From Lichenostomus cassidix (lineage: Eukaryota > Chordata > Aves > Passeriformes > Meliphagidae), in assembly GCA_008360975.2 (NCBI GenBank), contig CM039183.1:10257762-10321761 (forward strand): 64,000 nucleotides of DNA, in the 5' to 3' direction. Positions 1-12,800 of the stretch are shown here, piece after piece. A program made the translations under genes and the position numbers. Within the stretch, counting starts at the first letter, position 1. Every line of letters begins with the position of its first letter. Below the pieces are notes generated by a model. The model made no database searches. It worked only from the letters and a program-made list of their open reading frames with translations, and was not told the origin of the DNA.

Positions 1-59
1 AAATTACCTTTGTATCACTGTGAGATTTGAATCAATGCATGTATTTAAAAACTAAATGT

Positions 60-125
60 ATAATAAAAACTATATATAACTATATAAGAATATATATAAG
101 TAGTTTATATAATTATATATATTAC
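60..125 (+). repeat. TA-rich low-complexity tract
   Basis: Imperfect TATATA runs over about 65 bases. Confidence 0.8.
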
Positions 126-684
126 ATGGAAAACTACATAAAAACTATTTAAAAAGTACATTTCTGGCAAGGCATCAGGCTCTGTCACAAGGGTACCAGC
201 GATGAGAAAGCTCCATCATCACTTATTCAAGCCCTGCCTGCTGTGTCAGCTCTTCACTACCAGAGCCTCTCAGTGGAACCACTGCAAGGTGAGGTGCTCT
301 TCTCTCAAAGTCCTCTGCAGGGGACCTTGGAGGCTAAATGTCCTTTCTCACTTACCATCGGCATTTTTCTACTTTGTTTGACAGCTGTCCTTGTTTTCTT
401 GTGCCATATTTTGTTTGGTTGGTGTTTTGAAGGCTGCTAATAGAGCTGAAATATCCCCAGAGATGTTTCATCTCCAAATACCCAGGCTAGCCTCTGTTTT
501 TATAATCTTGTAGCACTTAATTGCAGTGTGAAATCAGTCTAAGAAAAAGAGTGCCCTAACTGATGTATTTTCTGCTCTCACATTAAATCCAGCTTTTCTA
601 GTGAGAACATTCATTAGACCTGGAATCCATATTCATTACACTTTAACCTACCAGTTACCTAACATGGGAATCATTCAGCATGGC

Positions 685-700
685 AAAAAAAAAAAAAAAA
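685..700 (+). repeat. poly-A run (16)
   Basis: Uninterrupted A run with no recognisable retroposon attached. Confidence 0.9.
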
Positions 701-2323
701 TCAAACATCACTTATTATCATAACCCCCCCACACACTTTCCCAGGCTAAAGTTTCAACTATTCAATGTTATTATTTACCATTTTCTCAAATGTTTTGGGA
801 AGCACCTTATCATAGCACCAACCACTCCCTGCCACTGGGGCATGTTTTTGTTACAGGCTATCACCAAGACTGTGCACTTGGTTAACTCCTAATGACATAA
901 AGAAATTTTTGTGCTTTTAATGTAACTTTGTATTTAATCTAATCAATGTCAACCACGTTTCTCTCTGTAACTGCAATAAATAATGCAAGGAAAACAGGAA
1001 TGAACTCTGGGGTTAAGAATTACTTTTATATCAAACTGATCAACACAATTTAAGTAACCTGCATTTAAAAATAATCCCACAGTTAAAGAATGCAGTGAAA
1101 ACCTAAGCAGAGAATTCCTGACCTTTAGGAGACTGTGTGACTTGGGATTCTGGCATATTCTGGCTGAGAGTACTACTGGCTTGCAGGCTGAATAATTTGG
1201 TTAGTAGCCCCAAAACAGATCTCTCTTGCTCCCCCCCAGCTCTTTAATGTTTTAGTTTATCTGTTACATAAATGACTCAGGAATCCATTAATGTCCAGCG
1301 TAAAAGTATTACACCAAATATAAAAGTTGAGTAGAAATTAATATCCTCTATGCATACCCTTTTCCAACCCAAACCATTCTGTGGTTCTATAACCCTACAC
1401 CAGTTTATTTCCCATGACAGCAGACAATGCTGGCTCCTGTTGATGGCAAAGGCCAGAGGACCTTGGCTTTTCCACTCCAATCAGTCCTCAGTCAGAGCCA
1501 CACTTGGTTTTCTCAGAGAAGAGACTGAAGATCAGAATCACTCTGAATCAGCATTTTGGAGCAAGACGTGTTTCAAACCTTCTTTTCTGCTCCTTTCTGA
1601 ACACTGCACACTTGCCCTGTGCTCTCAAAGGTGCCTGGATTGCTTGAGACAAGAGCACAACATGAGGGATGTGCAGCTGAAATGCTTGAACACCCAGAGC
1701 TGAACTAAAAGTACAAAGGTGTTTCTTTTGGTTGCTGCAAGTTTTGCAAGAGGTGAGCAAAGGCCACACAAATCCTCTGCTGATTTATGTCTCTTCATGG
1801 CAGCAGGTAATGCCCTCAAAAAGTCTCATTTCAAAAAGTCCCTATATTCTTGCACCTAAGCTCTTAGATCAGCACGACCCAGCTACAGCAAATATGCTTT
1901 GTGCTCACAAAATGGCATTTTTCAGAAGAAATTTTTGAAGGGCAGCTGTTTGAGCACATCTCTCCTGGCTGTGTTCACAGCAAGCAGCAATGCCAGGCAT
2001 CCATTTGCTCCAGGGAATTTTACCATCAGAGAAGGGAGAGGACAAGCCTGGCACAGCAGACACACCAGCAGCAGCATCCCATCTCCTCCCAGAAACATGG
2101 ACCCTCTGCTCCTGGAACTCTGATCCCACAGATTGGGAATTACAAGCAAATACATCTCTAAATGGATGGTGAAAACTCACTGGCATTTGGGCAGAGCAGC
2201 TCATCTAAAAATACATTAACAGGGCACCAAGGGCTTGAAAATCTGCCTGCAGTCCAGCATGCATTCAGCTGGGCTTTCCTTCTTAAAATATTTAACAAGA
2301 CAAAGAGGCCAGACAAAACAGGC

Positions 2324-2346
2324 TTTTTTTTTTTTTTTTTTTTTTT
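2324..2346 (+). repeat. poly-T run (23)
   Basis: Uninterrupted T run, the longest homopolymer in the window. No retroposon body was recognised beside it. Confidence 0.9.
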
Positions 2347-5300
2347 GCTGCTTTCATGGCATTTATCTATAACCTTTCTGATGATCTGAAAACAGAATTT
2401 ACCAGGACAAAAGGGTTTACTCAGAGTTACATTGCCACTGCAAACATGTCTCCTCAGTGGGACCAAAATAACTATATTTGTTTCTTTTCTGCAATTTGAG
2501 TGTGTGAACTTACAAAGGAAAAAAAAAAAAAGCCAAATTGGGAAAAAAAATTTGGTCTAAATAATTTTTGGTATTTTTTCCTCATTACTTTCAGAATGCA
2601 AACTGCTGTCTTTCAATTCCCCATGAGAAACCTCCCACAGAAAAAGGGGCAGCCACGTGTTCATAGCCCAGCCTGGTTTACAGCCCCTCCAACACTGCTG
2701 CTCTTGCTGTTCCACAGCCTCAGGACAGGCATCACACTCGGATTTATCAGCAAAACAGCAGCTCCTGCTCAGTGTGGTGCAAAGTCCGCTGAAGATACTG
2801 AGAATCTCTGCACTGACCTCAGTGACCTTCGGATCAAATGCACAAAAATATCAGCATTATGTGCCAGCAGGAAGACACCAGAGGAATACAGCTCTCTTTG
2901 AAAATAAAGGAAAAGCTACAGATTTGCATTTTTCTTTGCCTCTTTTTTTTTTATTAAGCCACAGAGTATGTCCTTGGTAATATTTGCTGCATAATACGTA
3001 ACTCTTTTTTCATTTTTTCCAGCCTCTTTACTTGTGTAAGGTGAAAAGCAAAGGCTCACAGTGAAAGCTGAAGCTGGAGGTGCAACCCTGAAGAGATGAG
3101 CGTGGGAGGACATTTCTGCCTGAGCAGAATCCCACTGAAGCCAAGGGACTGCGTGCTCTGCCCACACAGCTCTCCTTGCCTCAGTTAAAATTACAACTTT
3201 GTTTTATTCCATCTGTGATTTCACAATTCAGTCTAGAAATGAATGTAGGCAATAGAATACCAGCTCTGCACTACAGCCAACACCACACCTGCATTAATCT
3301 GTTTAAAGGTCTAATCAGGACAGATCAGGACACCACAGTTCTCAACATGATCCCCAAACCAGCCTGGCCATGAGGATTGTTTTAAGCTTGGAACTTCATA
3401 GTCCTCTTGACAGGCATCGTGTTGAACCATTGTTTTTTTTCAGAAAGATAGAAGGTTCAAAGTTATCTAATTTTGGTTGCCCTCCTGCTCTCAATTCAAG
3501 GGCAAGTGATACTGAAGTAGAAATAATTTCCATAACTGAATTGCAGAGCAGTCATTTAACAATTAATAAGCAATCCACTCAGCATATGAAAACTGAATAG
3601 GAAAATAAGCACGTGAGAATCAGAGATACCTCTGCACAAAGAAAGGCTTCAGCTCTTCCACATCAGATATTTAACTGCTTGTCTCTTTCTTTTTCTCACC
3701 ATGACCAAGGGGAGAAGAAGGCAACGAAATAGAAAAGACCTTAACCACTTCTCCCGAGGAAAATGGAGATGATGTGAATGCCTCATTTAGCTTTCTGCGC
3801 CTTTGAAGCAGAGAAGTCTCTTTTTTTTTTATATTCTCCACAACAGCAACCTGTCTTTTTGGGCCAGCAGCCACAGTTTGGACACCAGCCTTTAGCAGAG
3901 TGGGCATGTGTCTCATCAGTAGTAAATCTGCAACGCCGCAGCCCATTTCTCCTGCATCAGGAAAATGTCAGATTTGTGGCTGCCTCCCCTTGGCAGATGT
4001 AAGGTCACTGCTACAGGACTGTGAGAAATAGAATGTATTCCACCTCCTCCCCATTCCAGGGATCAGGCTAAAGATGTCCTCCTGGGAGACCAACCTAAGC
4101 ACCAAGGACATCACCTCCTGCCTCCTCACTGCAGCTCTTGAGTGGAAGAAGAAGTCAAGCAGCAGCTCTCAGAGAAAAGAAAACTGAATGGGGCTGTGAC
4201 CTCAGGCGGGGAGATGAGATGGAGAACAGCATTATACAACTCAAAGCCACCCCTTCTAAAGAAGCAGGGAACAGGAGGATGATGAGCAATGTCAAATGCT
4301 GTTGCCTGGTTTTAGACAGCTGTCCTGAAGTAGTAAAATTTGTAAGTGGACCTCCTTAAAATACATGTGCTGCTTGTCTTTTCAAGCCTCAAAACATTGC
4401 ACAGGATTTTTAATCCTGGCAAGCCTAGGGGTTTGTACTGATGGCTGTTCTTTCTGCTGCCCTCTTGACCAAAAGGTGCTAACAAAAGGCAGGACAAGCT
4501 ATGCACCATTCGTGACAAAAATACCTGCTTCTGGTTTAAATACCTTGCTTTTCAAACCCACTGCTTCCTGGGAAGCTAAGCCCTCACCTGTGAAAGATCC
4601 TTACCTGTATGGAAAGATCTGGATTATTTTGAAGGCTAGTAGGGAAAAAGGGGCCTGCATATAAAGGCAAAAATGCCAATGAGAAAGGAAATGTCTGTCT
4701 GCCCTCCCTGCCTGCCTGCAGGATTTTCATGTCTCTCCTCACCCTGCTAATGCCTATTATATCTTTCCATGTCTATTACATCTTTCTTCAAGGTTAGGAG
4801 ACAAAAGAGTTAGCATAGATTTTGCAGCAGCAAAAAATAATTAAATTTTCAGCTTTATTTCCTCCCATTCTTTAAGCTTGCTTTTATCTGACCCCCTGCT
4901 GAATGCTGAACAGGGATTTTCACTGACCAGCCAACACTTGCACCCTTGGTCTTCCCCTCCCTCTCAAGCCTTCACAACACACAGAGAGCTCAGACAGATT
5001 ACAAAACCCACGACTCCTTCTCCAAAACATCATTTTGTCTCCCGTCTGGAGGTTTTTGGGTTTTTTTAAATCATATATTAATTAGCAAAGCTGGGGTCAA
5101 GTCATGTTAGCTGTTGTCTGTATCTGCCACAGAGGTGTTGGGATTAACTTCCCCGAGCTTGCCAAGGTGTCTGCAGGGAGAGCAGAGCATGGGATGCTGT
5201 GGAGGCACAACACCCACAGGACCTGCCTGCTCCATGCCTGAGGCAAAGCCAAAGTGGAGTTTCATTTTCAGACGGACCAAATCTGCTCAGAAATTGAAAA

Positions 5301-8300
5301 CCAAGTTGGATAAATAACCAAAAAGTTCTAGGAAAAATGGTGGCATGCTGGGTTCCTTGCATTCACTCTGCTCTGCTGTAGGATTGGTAGTATACTGTTG
5401 GATGTTATTAAAATGTGCCTTAATTTCCTTGGAAAAAAGGATTATCCTGACATAAAGTGTGCTGGGAAGCAGCTTTACATTTGGAATGGCTTTTCATCCC
5501 GCAAGCCCAATTACCATTTTTGGAAATAAGCTGTGGACATGTAAAGATATTTTTTAAATTATCAGCCTGAGTTGTAAAAAAGGTATTGGTACTATGGAGC
5601 TACTAAAATAGCCAGGGAGAGAATTTGGCATTTCTGACCTCCTTTGATTAGATCCCCAACAAACAAGTTCTTGATGAGAACTCAGCATTGCCATTTAACA
5701 AAGGACTGTAATTAGATGCTGATAAAATACCTCAAAGTGACATTACAGGTCTCAGTTTCTCATTTCAAACCAATGCAGTGGCAGTGTTTGTTTGTGGTTT
5801 GGGCTTTTTGTGGTTGTGTGGCAGCAGAGCAGGGAAGGACACTGAGCACCATGAGCATCCCCTGCACCAAAAAGCAATGAGGAAAGAGTAACTTCCAAAA
5901 AAAGTAACTTCCACTATACCTTTTAAAAAAGCCAGGCAGTCACAAAGAAATCAAATACATCTCTGGTGTGCTATCAAACCAGAACAACACACCCTTGCTA
6001 CTGCAAAGGGATTAATACAGTTTTCAGGCCACTGCTGAATTTCAAACAATAAAATAGGTACAGACAACATCAGATTTGGATTTTTGTTTTTTAATCTCAC
6101 TGTGGTTTTCCTATCAAATGCTCTTCTCAGGAGCTGATCCAAGGGGAGTGAGGTGTGGAAAGACTCAGGGATCAAACCTCAGCAGCAGCTTCAGAGATGC
6201 ACTTGAAGTTCAGACACTGAGGGGTCCTACATCACTTCCCCTCACAAGAAAACATAAATAGGGATGAGAATGGAGCTGCCTGCACATCACTTGAGAAAAA
6301 TCATGAGGGATTCCCCTTGCTGGAAAGCTCTACCAGAGGTTATCCTGGGTGGATAATACGCCCCTCTCCCTCCATTGTCCTCCAGGGCTGCTCTTCAAGA
6401 GTGTCTGATGAAATTTTCATCATGAAATCTCAAAAAAAGCCACAGTCTTCCTGAACAGGGGACTAATTTTAGTATTCCCACTGCAGATGAGCCTCAAAAC
6501 CACGGAGTGTTATTTGCATGTCTGTAGAGGAGTTAAGGAGGAGGCAAGAGGGTCATTGGCCATGTTAAAAAAACCCACCCTATACAATATTTTTCATCTG
6601 GACCAGACCTCTAATGCAACCTCCTTTTTCTTGCTAGCTTTTGGTTGCCTTGGATTCTGTGCCTTAAAATGGTCATGAATAGAAAAATGATAAGGAAATA
6701 CATCTCCACTCACTCCCACCACACATTACACATCCTTTGTGAGCAAAACGACAGGACTTCTTCAAAGTGTGGCAAAGCATATTTTTAACTGCTACTAAAG
6801 ATTCAGTGAGTCATTAATGATCTGGGTGCCAGGAGCCTGTGCTTTGTGAAGTCATTACTGCTCATTATTTCAAGATAACAATTATTCAAAATCAAAAATG
6901 AAGCCTGAGAGCTTCCAGGAATTTGATGCTGTTCTTTGGATCATTCATGAACAGGGTGAAGACAGTAACAGGTGTCTGGACCATTCCCTCACCCCTTTAA
7001 AATGGGTATAATAGCTTGAGAAAACCTCATCAGAAAGGGACAACAAAAATATAGATGCCCTTCAGGAGCTGCAGATGGGGAGGATGGAGGGATGGAAATG
7101 ATGAAAAATTATTCTTATTTACTGACCTGGCTGTGATTAACCCCAAGCTACCTACTTGTTATTTTTAAACAAGAATCTTAACCATCTAATAATATTAGCC
7201 TGAGAGGAATACTCATACTGGAAATGAGTTCAAATAACAAAACCCCAGTGGTTAGAATCAGGATTAGACTTTCAAAAGACAACACATTGAATAGAGAGTG
7301 TATTACCAGAAACAGAACAGCTGAAGCCATTTCTTTCCATTAAAAAATGAATCACCTTACTCTTCCCCAGCTAACACCCATTTATCTAGCTATAATGAGG
7401 GGCTGGCATTTGATGTTTCATTTGATGTCTACAGATTCACCCACCAGAATATAACTACTGCAGGAGCAAAAGGAGCCTGGCACCTTGGTCTGAGGCAGCA
7501 GTAGCACCGTGAAAAGTTCTTTAGTCTCAGAATAGCCACATCCATATGGACAGATGCACTCAGCTCAATGAGATTTATTGCTACTAGATAAAATGACCTG
7601 AAAAGCAGATTTCCTAATTGTTTGTCTTAGGTAACAGCTCTAATCACTGTCCTCTTCGTTTTCAGCTACAAAGGGCAAAACTGAGTTGTTGCATCATTTT
7701 TTTCCCTAAAAAAACACCAAAAAAACTCCCCAGACCCATAGTTTTGCTTTGGAGACACCCATTTGTGATACAGCCAGCACAGGCTGCAGCACTTGCAGCA
7801 AAATATTTTGGGCTTCACAACTCCAAAAAGATGATCCCATGCTACAGGCACTATCCCAAGATTATATTAAATAGAAGGGGGCTTCATACCAGCACGTGTT
7901 ACACTCATTTCAAAGTCATGTCCCTCCTCTCCCTAATTCTGCTGTTCATTTTTTGGGCCCAATATCCATGGACTGAGCATCCCACAGTGTGCAGCAGCAC
8001 ACCACCACCTCTCAAATGCAAACCTGGGGCACTAAAAAGCAGCAGTATTTAACAAGTGGTGTCCCACAGATACTGTTGAATGCACTGCTTAATATTTACA
8101 GCTCAGCTAAAAGCAGCTTTGAAAAGCCACGTGTCCAAATGTTAATGATTAATGTGCTTTTGTATGAAGTGGGAAAGAGGAACAGATGGAGCAAATAGAA
8201 AACAATACTAGGAAAAAGACTGTTAAGGGAAAATACGGTTTGAAAGTTAAAGAAAGGAGAAATGGTCCATCCTTGGAGCTACCAAGTGCAGCAGCTCACA

Positions 8301-9770
8301 GTTGCATTTTGGGGAGAAGATAATTTCCCATCACTACAAATGCTTTCATAGGTGACATAACAGGGCAGCACTCTTTAAATTGAATACAGAAATGTCTCTG
8401 CTGAGGGGGAAGAAAGACCCTCCAAAACCTTTACTGCAGACATAATTGCCTAACACCCACCAAAGACTTCTGGCTGAAGAAATCAAAATTAGTTTGTATT
8501 TTCTTCTTTTTCCTTTTAGCAAACCATCAGACGTGACAAGGCACCTAACCGAGTAATCTGAGACTTACTTCCTGTGAAAGACAACACAACTTCGGATGGG
8601 AAAGTAAAATTTGAAGCATCCTGTAAACAAAATCTCCGTCTCAGAAATATGCTTCAATACCTTAGCATGATTTGGAAGGTTTGTTGATGTGCTGAAGTAT
8701 TTGTTCGTTAAATGGCACACATCAGAAAAGGCCTGGAACACAATCAGACCTTTCAGGAAAACACCTGGGGACAAGGCTCCTTCTGGATGGCCCTTCCTGA
8801 GAAAGGGTTACCAGATAGCTGCCACCTATGACTGCATGAGGAGAGCCATGGCACTGAATGGCTCTGCCTGAGCTCTCCCTCATCTGCTTCTTGGAAGTTT
8901 CCTCTTCCTCAGCCCAACAAGTTGTTTAAATTGCCTTACCATGTGCCTGAAGCACTTAGGAGAAGCACAGTCAGGAAGGCAAGCACAAAGCACCTCACTC
9001 ATATGAGGAGAAAAGTAAGGCAACCGTGTAAATTGCATATCTAATTAAGGACTGAGTTTATTACCAGAATTTTACGTCCTGCACTATCTGTGTGGTCTGC
9101 ACAAGAAAGCAAACATCCCCAATTCGATAATGTGAATCCTGTTGCAGCAAGGAAGTTCATGCAAAGCTTTTCCTTTAATGCCTGAGCCAGGCTGGTTATT
9201 TGAAAGACTTGCCAGTTCACAGGGCAAGCGACCACGCTGAGAGCTTCAAAACCTGAAACTCAGTAATCCATCAGTAGTCATTAGCCTCCCATTTAGTCTC
9301 TAATGCCCTTACTGTTCCGTTCATGGATTACCCAGTTCTGCTTTAAAAATTGCAGAGATGACATAAGACTCCTGTTATACAAAGCTGTATCACATCCAGC
9401 ATGAGAACAGTTTGTATAATATTGCAAACCTGTTGCATAAGCTTTACAGGGAACCAGGCTGTATGTGGATTTTGTCTTGTTCAATGTGCCTAGCTTATAA
9501 TCTAGTTTCCAAAAATATCAGTGTACTTCCTTCTTGAAAGAAAAAAGACCCTGAAAACGTTTGAGATGAAATGATGCTAGCTATGAATGGTTATATTCAC
9601 AATGCTTTAATGTTTGCATAAATGCCTGTGTGACACTTGCTTTTTATCCTTCAAAGTGAGCTTTACATGAATTCTAGATGTATTTACCTTCCACTAATGA
9701 CAGTACCCATAAATCTAGACTGTTTTCCGTTGGAAAAAAAAAAGGATTTCAAAGTAGCAGGGAAGAACCT

Positions 9771-9814
9771 CACAAATCAATTCCCTCTGTCACACAAATC
9801 AATTGCTTCTGTCA
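9771..9814 (+). repeat. 22-bp tandem duplication
   Basis: CACAAATCAATTCCCTCTGT and a second copy with two differences, directly adjacent. Confidence 0.85.
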
Positions 9815-9826
9815 GGTGACAACAAC

Positions 9827-9866
9827 TGGACTTGTTTTGAAGTAAATGGACTTGTTTTGAAGTCAT
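9827..9866 (+). repeat. 20-bp tandem duplication
   Basis: TGGACTTGTTTTGAAGTAAA followed at once by a near-identical copy, only 12 bases to the right of the 22-bp duplication. Confidence 0.85.
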
Positions 9867-12800
9867 TGGTGAGCAAGGGATCAATACAAGCAGGCAGCTG
9901 ACAGCCAAACTCAAGCTTGGATGAATTTTTAGAGCTGCAAGACAGGCTTTGTATCCAGAAACCCAAAACCAAACCAAACACATCAGAGAAAGCTGAGGGG
10001 ATGTGAAAAACACAAGATTCTGACCAAGGAATCTTCCAGATCCTCAAATTCACAGAAAAAACCCTGCATTTGAGAATTGTCACCTTAGAAACTGAAGTAT
10101 AGCAGCAAGCAGTCCTACCCCTCCTCCCATCCAAAATAAGGAAAAAGCCAGTGGCTTCTGAAGGTCCCTGTGCTGGGAGAGGGCTGACCATTAATGACCA
10201 GGAGAAACACCAGGCAGAACTAAAAACAATGGGATTGGCTCTTGCCTGCAACTCCAGACATTGCTCCAGGAGCCTGAAGGAACTTTAAATCTACATTTCA
10301 GTCTTCAGTTTTTTAAAGAGATGCCTATGTGTGCATGCAGGCATCCATCCAGAACTGAGGAAAGCATCTCACCTGACAAAGGCTTTTCTCCTGGTTTCAG
10401 TTTTTGACAGTGTGTGCTTTTGAAACCAGAACTTTAAACTGAGTGCCTTCCAAGTCCATCAAAGGCCAAAGCACAATCCAAACCTGAAGTTGCAAACTTC
10501 TGCTTTACATCCAGCAGTCTTGATTAATTCAAGGCTTGAATATTCTCAGTAGAGCAAGCATGAGTATAATGGCCTACATTGATGTCAAAGTGGCTTTGTC
10601 AGCTGAATATTACTCCCATTTGAAGGTACCATTAGCAATAACTTCTCTTAAGCCTTTATTTGCAGATCTTGGAAAAGCTAACCGGTTAACGACTGACAGA
10701 GCAAAGCACTCAATATTCTAATCAATACAGCAGTCAGTGTGCTAACTTTGAACAGGCTGGTAGTAAATTTATCCATAAAGTATTATCTGGGAATCTCAGT
10801 GCATGGGTTAAGAACTGCATGGTGCAAGAGAAGAGCAACTCCTGGTTTCATTGGAGGAGGGCACTTGGGCTGCAGCCCACTGGTCCCAGCCAAGGACTTC
10901 ACCCCTCTGCACATAGGGAATCAGCTTAGGATCACCAGCAAGCTTCAGCATTTGCCTTTTATAACTTTGTTTATTGATACCTGTTAAGAAGTTTCTTCCA
11001 AAAAACGTAGGAAATGGAGGTCTATGGAATCTACCAATGAAAGGTTTAATTGAGGCTGATGCTGCACTTGGGTTGGGTTTATTTGTTCCTGCTGTTGAAC
11101 ACTGATGAGCTCTCGTATCATCAGCAAATTATGTAAAACAATCCAAATTCTGTAATACGAAAAGCAAAGCTATTTTGGGCAACCCATGTGAAAAAAAGGG
11201 AAAATGCATCTCCATAGCCCTTTCAGTTTTGCTCCCTGGGTTCGTTTGCTTCAGCAGTCTCACTCACTATCTGTGTTCTGAATCTTCTCACAACTGTGAT
11301 CCACAAAAAAACGGGGACAGAGTAACTAAACACTGATTTCAAGTTACAAAACAAAGTTGTTCACATTTGCCAGCAAAACAATCTCTGTTCCTCTTGGACT
11401 GAACTTCAAAACACCTCAGTTAACTCACACCACAGATAAAGCTCTAAAAATAGCTTGCCCTTAAGACCAAAACAAATGATCCAGTTTAAAAGGCATCATT
11501 CCCTGCTTATCCTCCCAACGTTGTACATGCCAAAGGAATTTGAAACAAAATTAGTGGTATTATCCTCTATTTTCCTCAGAGCTACCAAGCCTACAGGCTC
11601 CTGACAGCTCCAGTGCAGAGGAGTGCAGCAGCCTGAGCTGTACAGGGGAATGAAAGCCAGAAAATGGTTATTCAGCTCTTCAAGTATGTGAAAGTGAAGG
11701 ATATATTGCAGGCAGCAACTTCAAAAGTTCAACCTGAACTCCTGGTCCTAGATTATCAGTTGTTGACATTCTCCTCAAAGCACAGGATTACAAACATTCC
11801 CTCTGAAGCTTGTCATTAGGCATTCCAAATAAACTCCAGAATAACCCCAAATCTGAAGATATTTTAAGTAACAGACGACTATAAAAAATACAAAGTGAAC
11901 GAAGGAAAAGACCGTGACCTTCAATGAGGCTTTTCCTTAAACCATCCTTTCTTGAACAATCTGTTCCTCTCTCAAGTGTTTTTAAAAGATAAATCAAAAG
12001 GTTTAAAAAGTCAATAAAACCTGGTGGTTTATTCATGCTAAATAAACAGAAACTTTTGTTATAGGTGGATTTTCTGTGAGAAGCTACAGAGGAAGTAGAG
12101 ATGGCTTTATGTGAAACAATATAAAATTGAGTGTAAGAGGTTATTTACATATGGTTTAAATACTCATGGGAGGAGTGGGAAGACAGCTGGATAAATATTG
12201 AACACTACCAGTTTCTCCTTCCTTTAGGACAAAGAGTAACCACACTTAGCTAATTCTAAGTATTATATGTAGAGTTACCAATTATTTCTGAAGCAAAGCT
12301 TAGTCATACACCAAACATGAAATATCAGAGCATTTTTCTAAATATGCAATGAATTCCAGATTCCCTGAATAACAGAATTCATGAAATATTTTTCTATTTT
12401 ATAAGCTTTAGTACTAAAGTACCAACCAGTATTCTCAGAAATAGGCAATTTCATTTAGAATAAAACCCAAATTCATTAAAATCCCCTCCTAGAAAGTAAA
12501 GCTTAGCAGCTCAGGGATGGGTGATGGTTATCTCACATGGGTAACATGAGCAGATAATATGTGTCTCCCTGATAAACTGGTCTCTTAAATCAAAGGACTG
12601 TCGGTGCATAAATAACTTTACGAGGGAAAAGCAAACATGTAATTGCCAATAAAAGCTTCGCTACACAATTGATGTGTATTGCCCAAAAAACAAAGTCCAG
12701 ACTAATTATGTTGATTTGAACAGCAGCAGAGACAAGCCTTCCATCCTAGGCAGTGAAGGAGCAAACATGCCTGGGGCCCTGATGGCATGAGTGGCTCAGG

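Noticed and set aside
9799..10251. 150-codon minus frame
   Set aside because: No family resemblance, and it runs through the small tandem duplications; chance frame.
11102..11124. CTGATGA ... TCATCAG hairpin resembling part of a hammerhead ribozyme core
   Set aside because: It is just a 7-bp inverted repeat with a 9-base loop; the GAAA half of the core and the other stems are absent.
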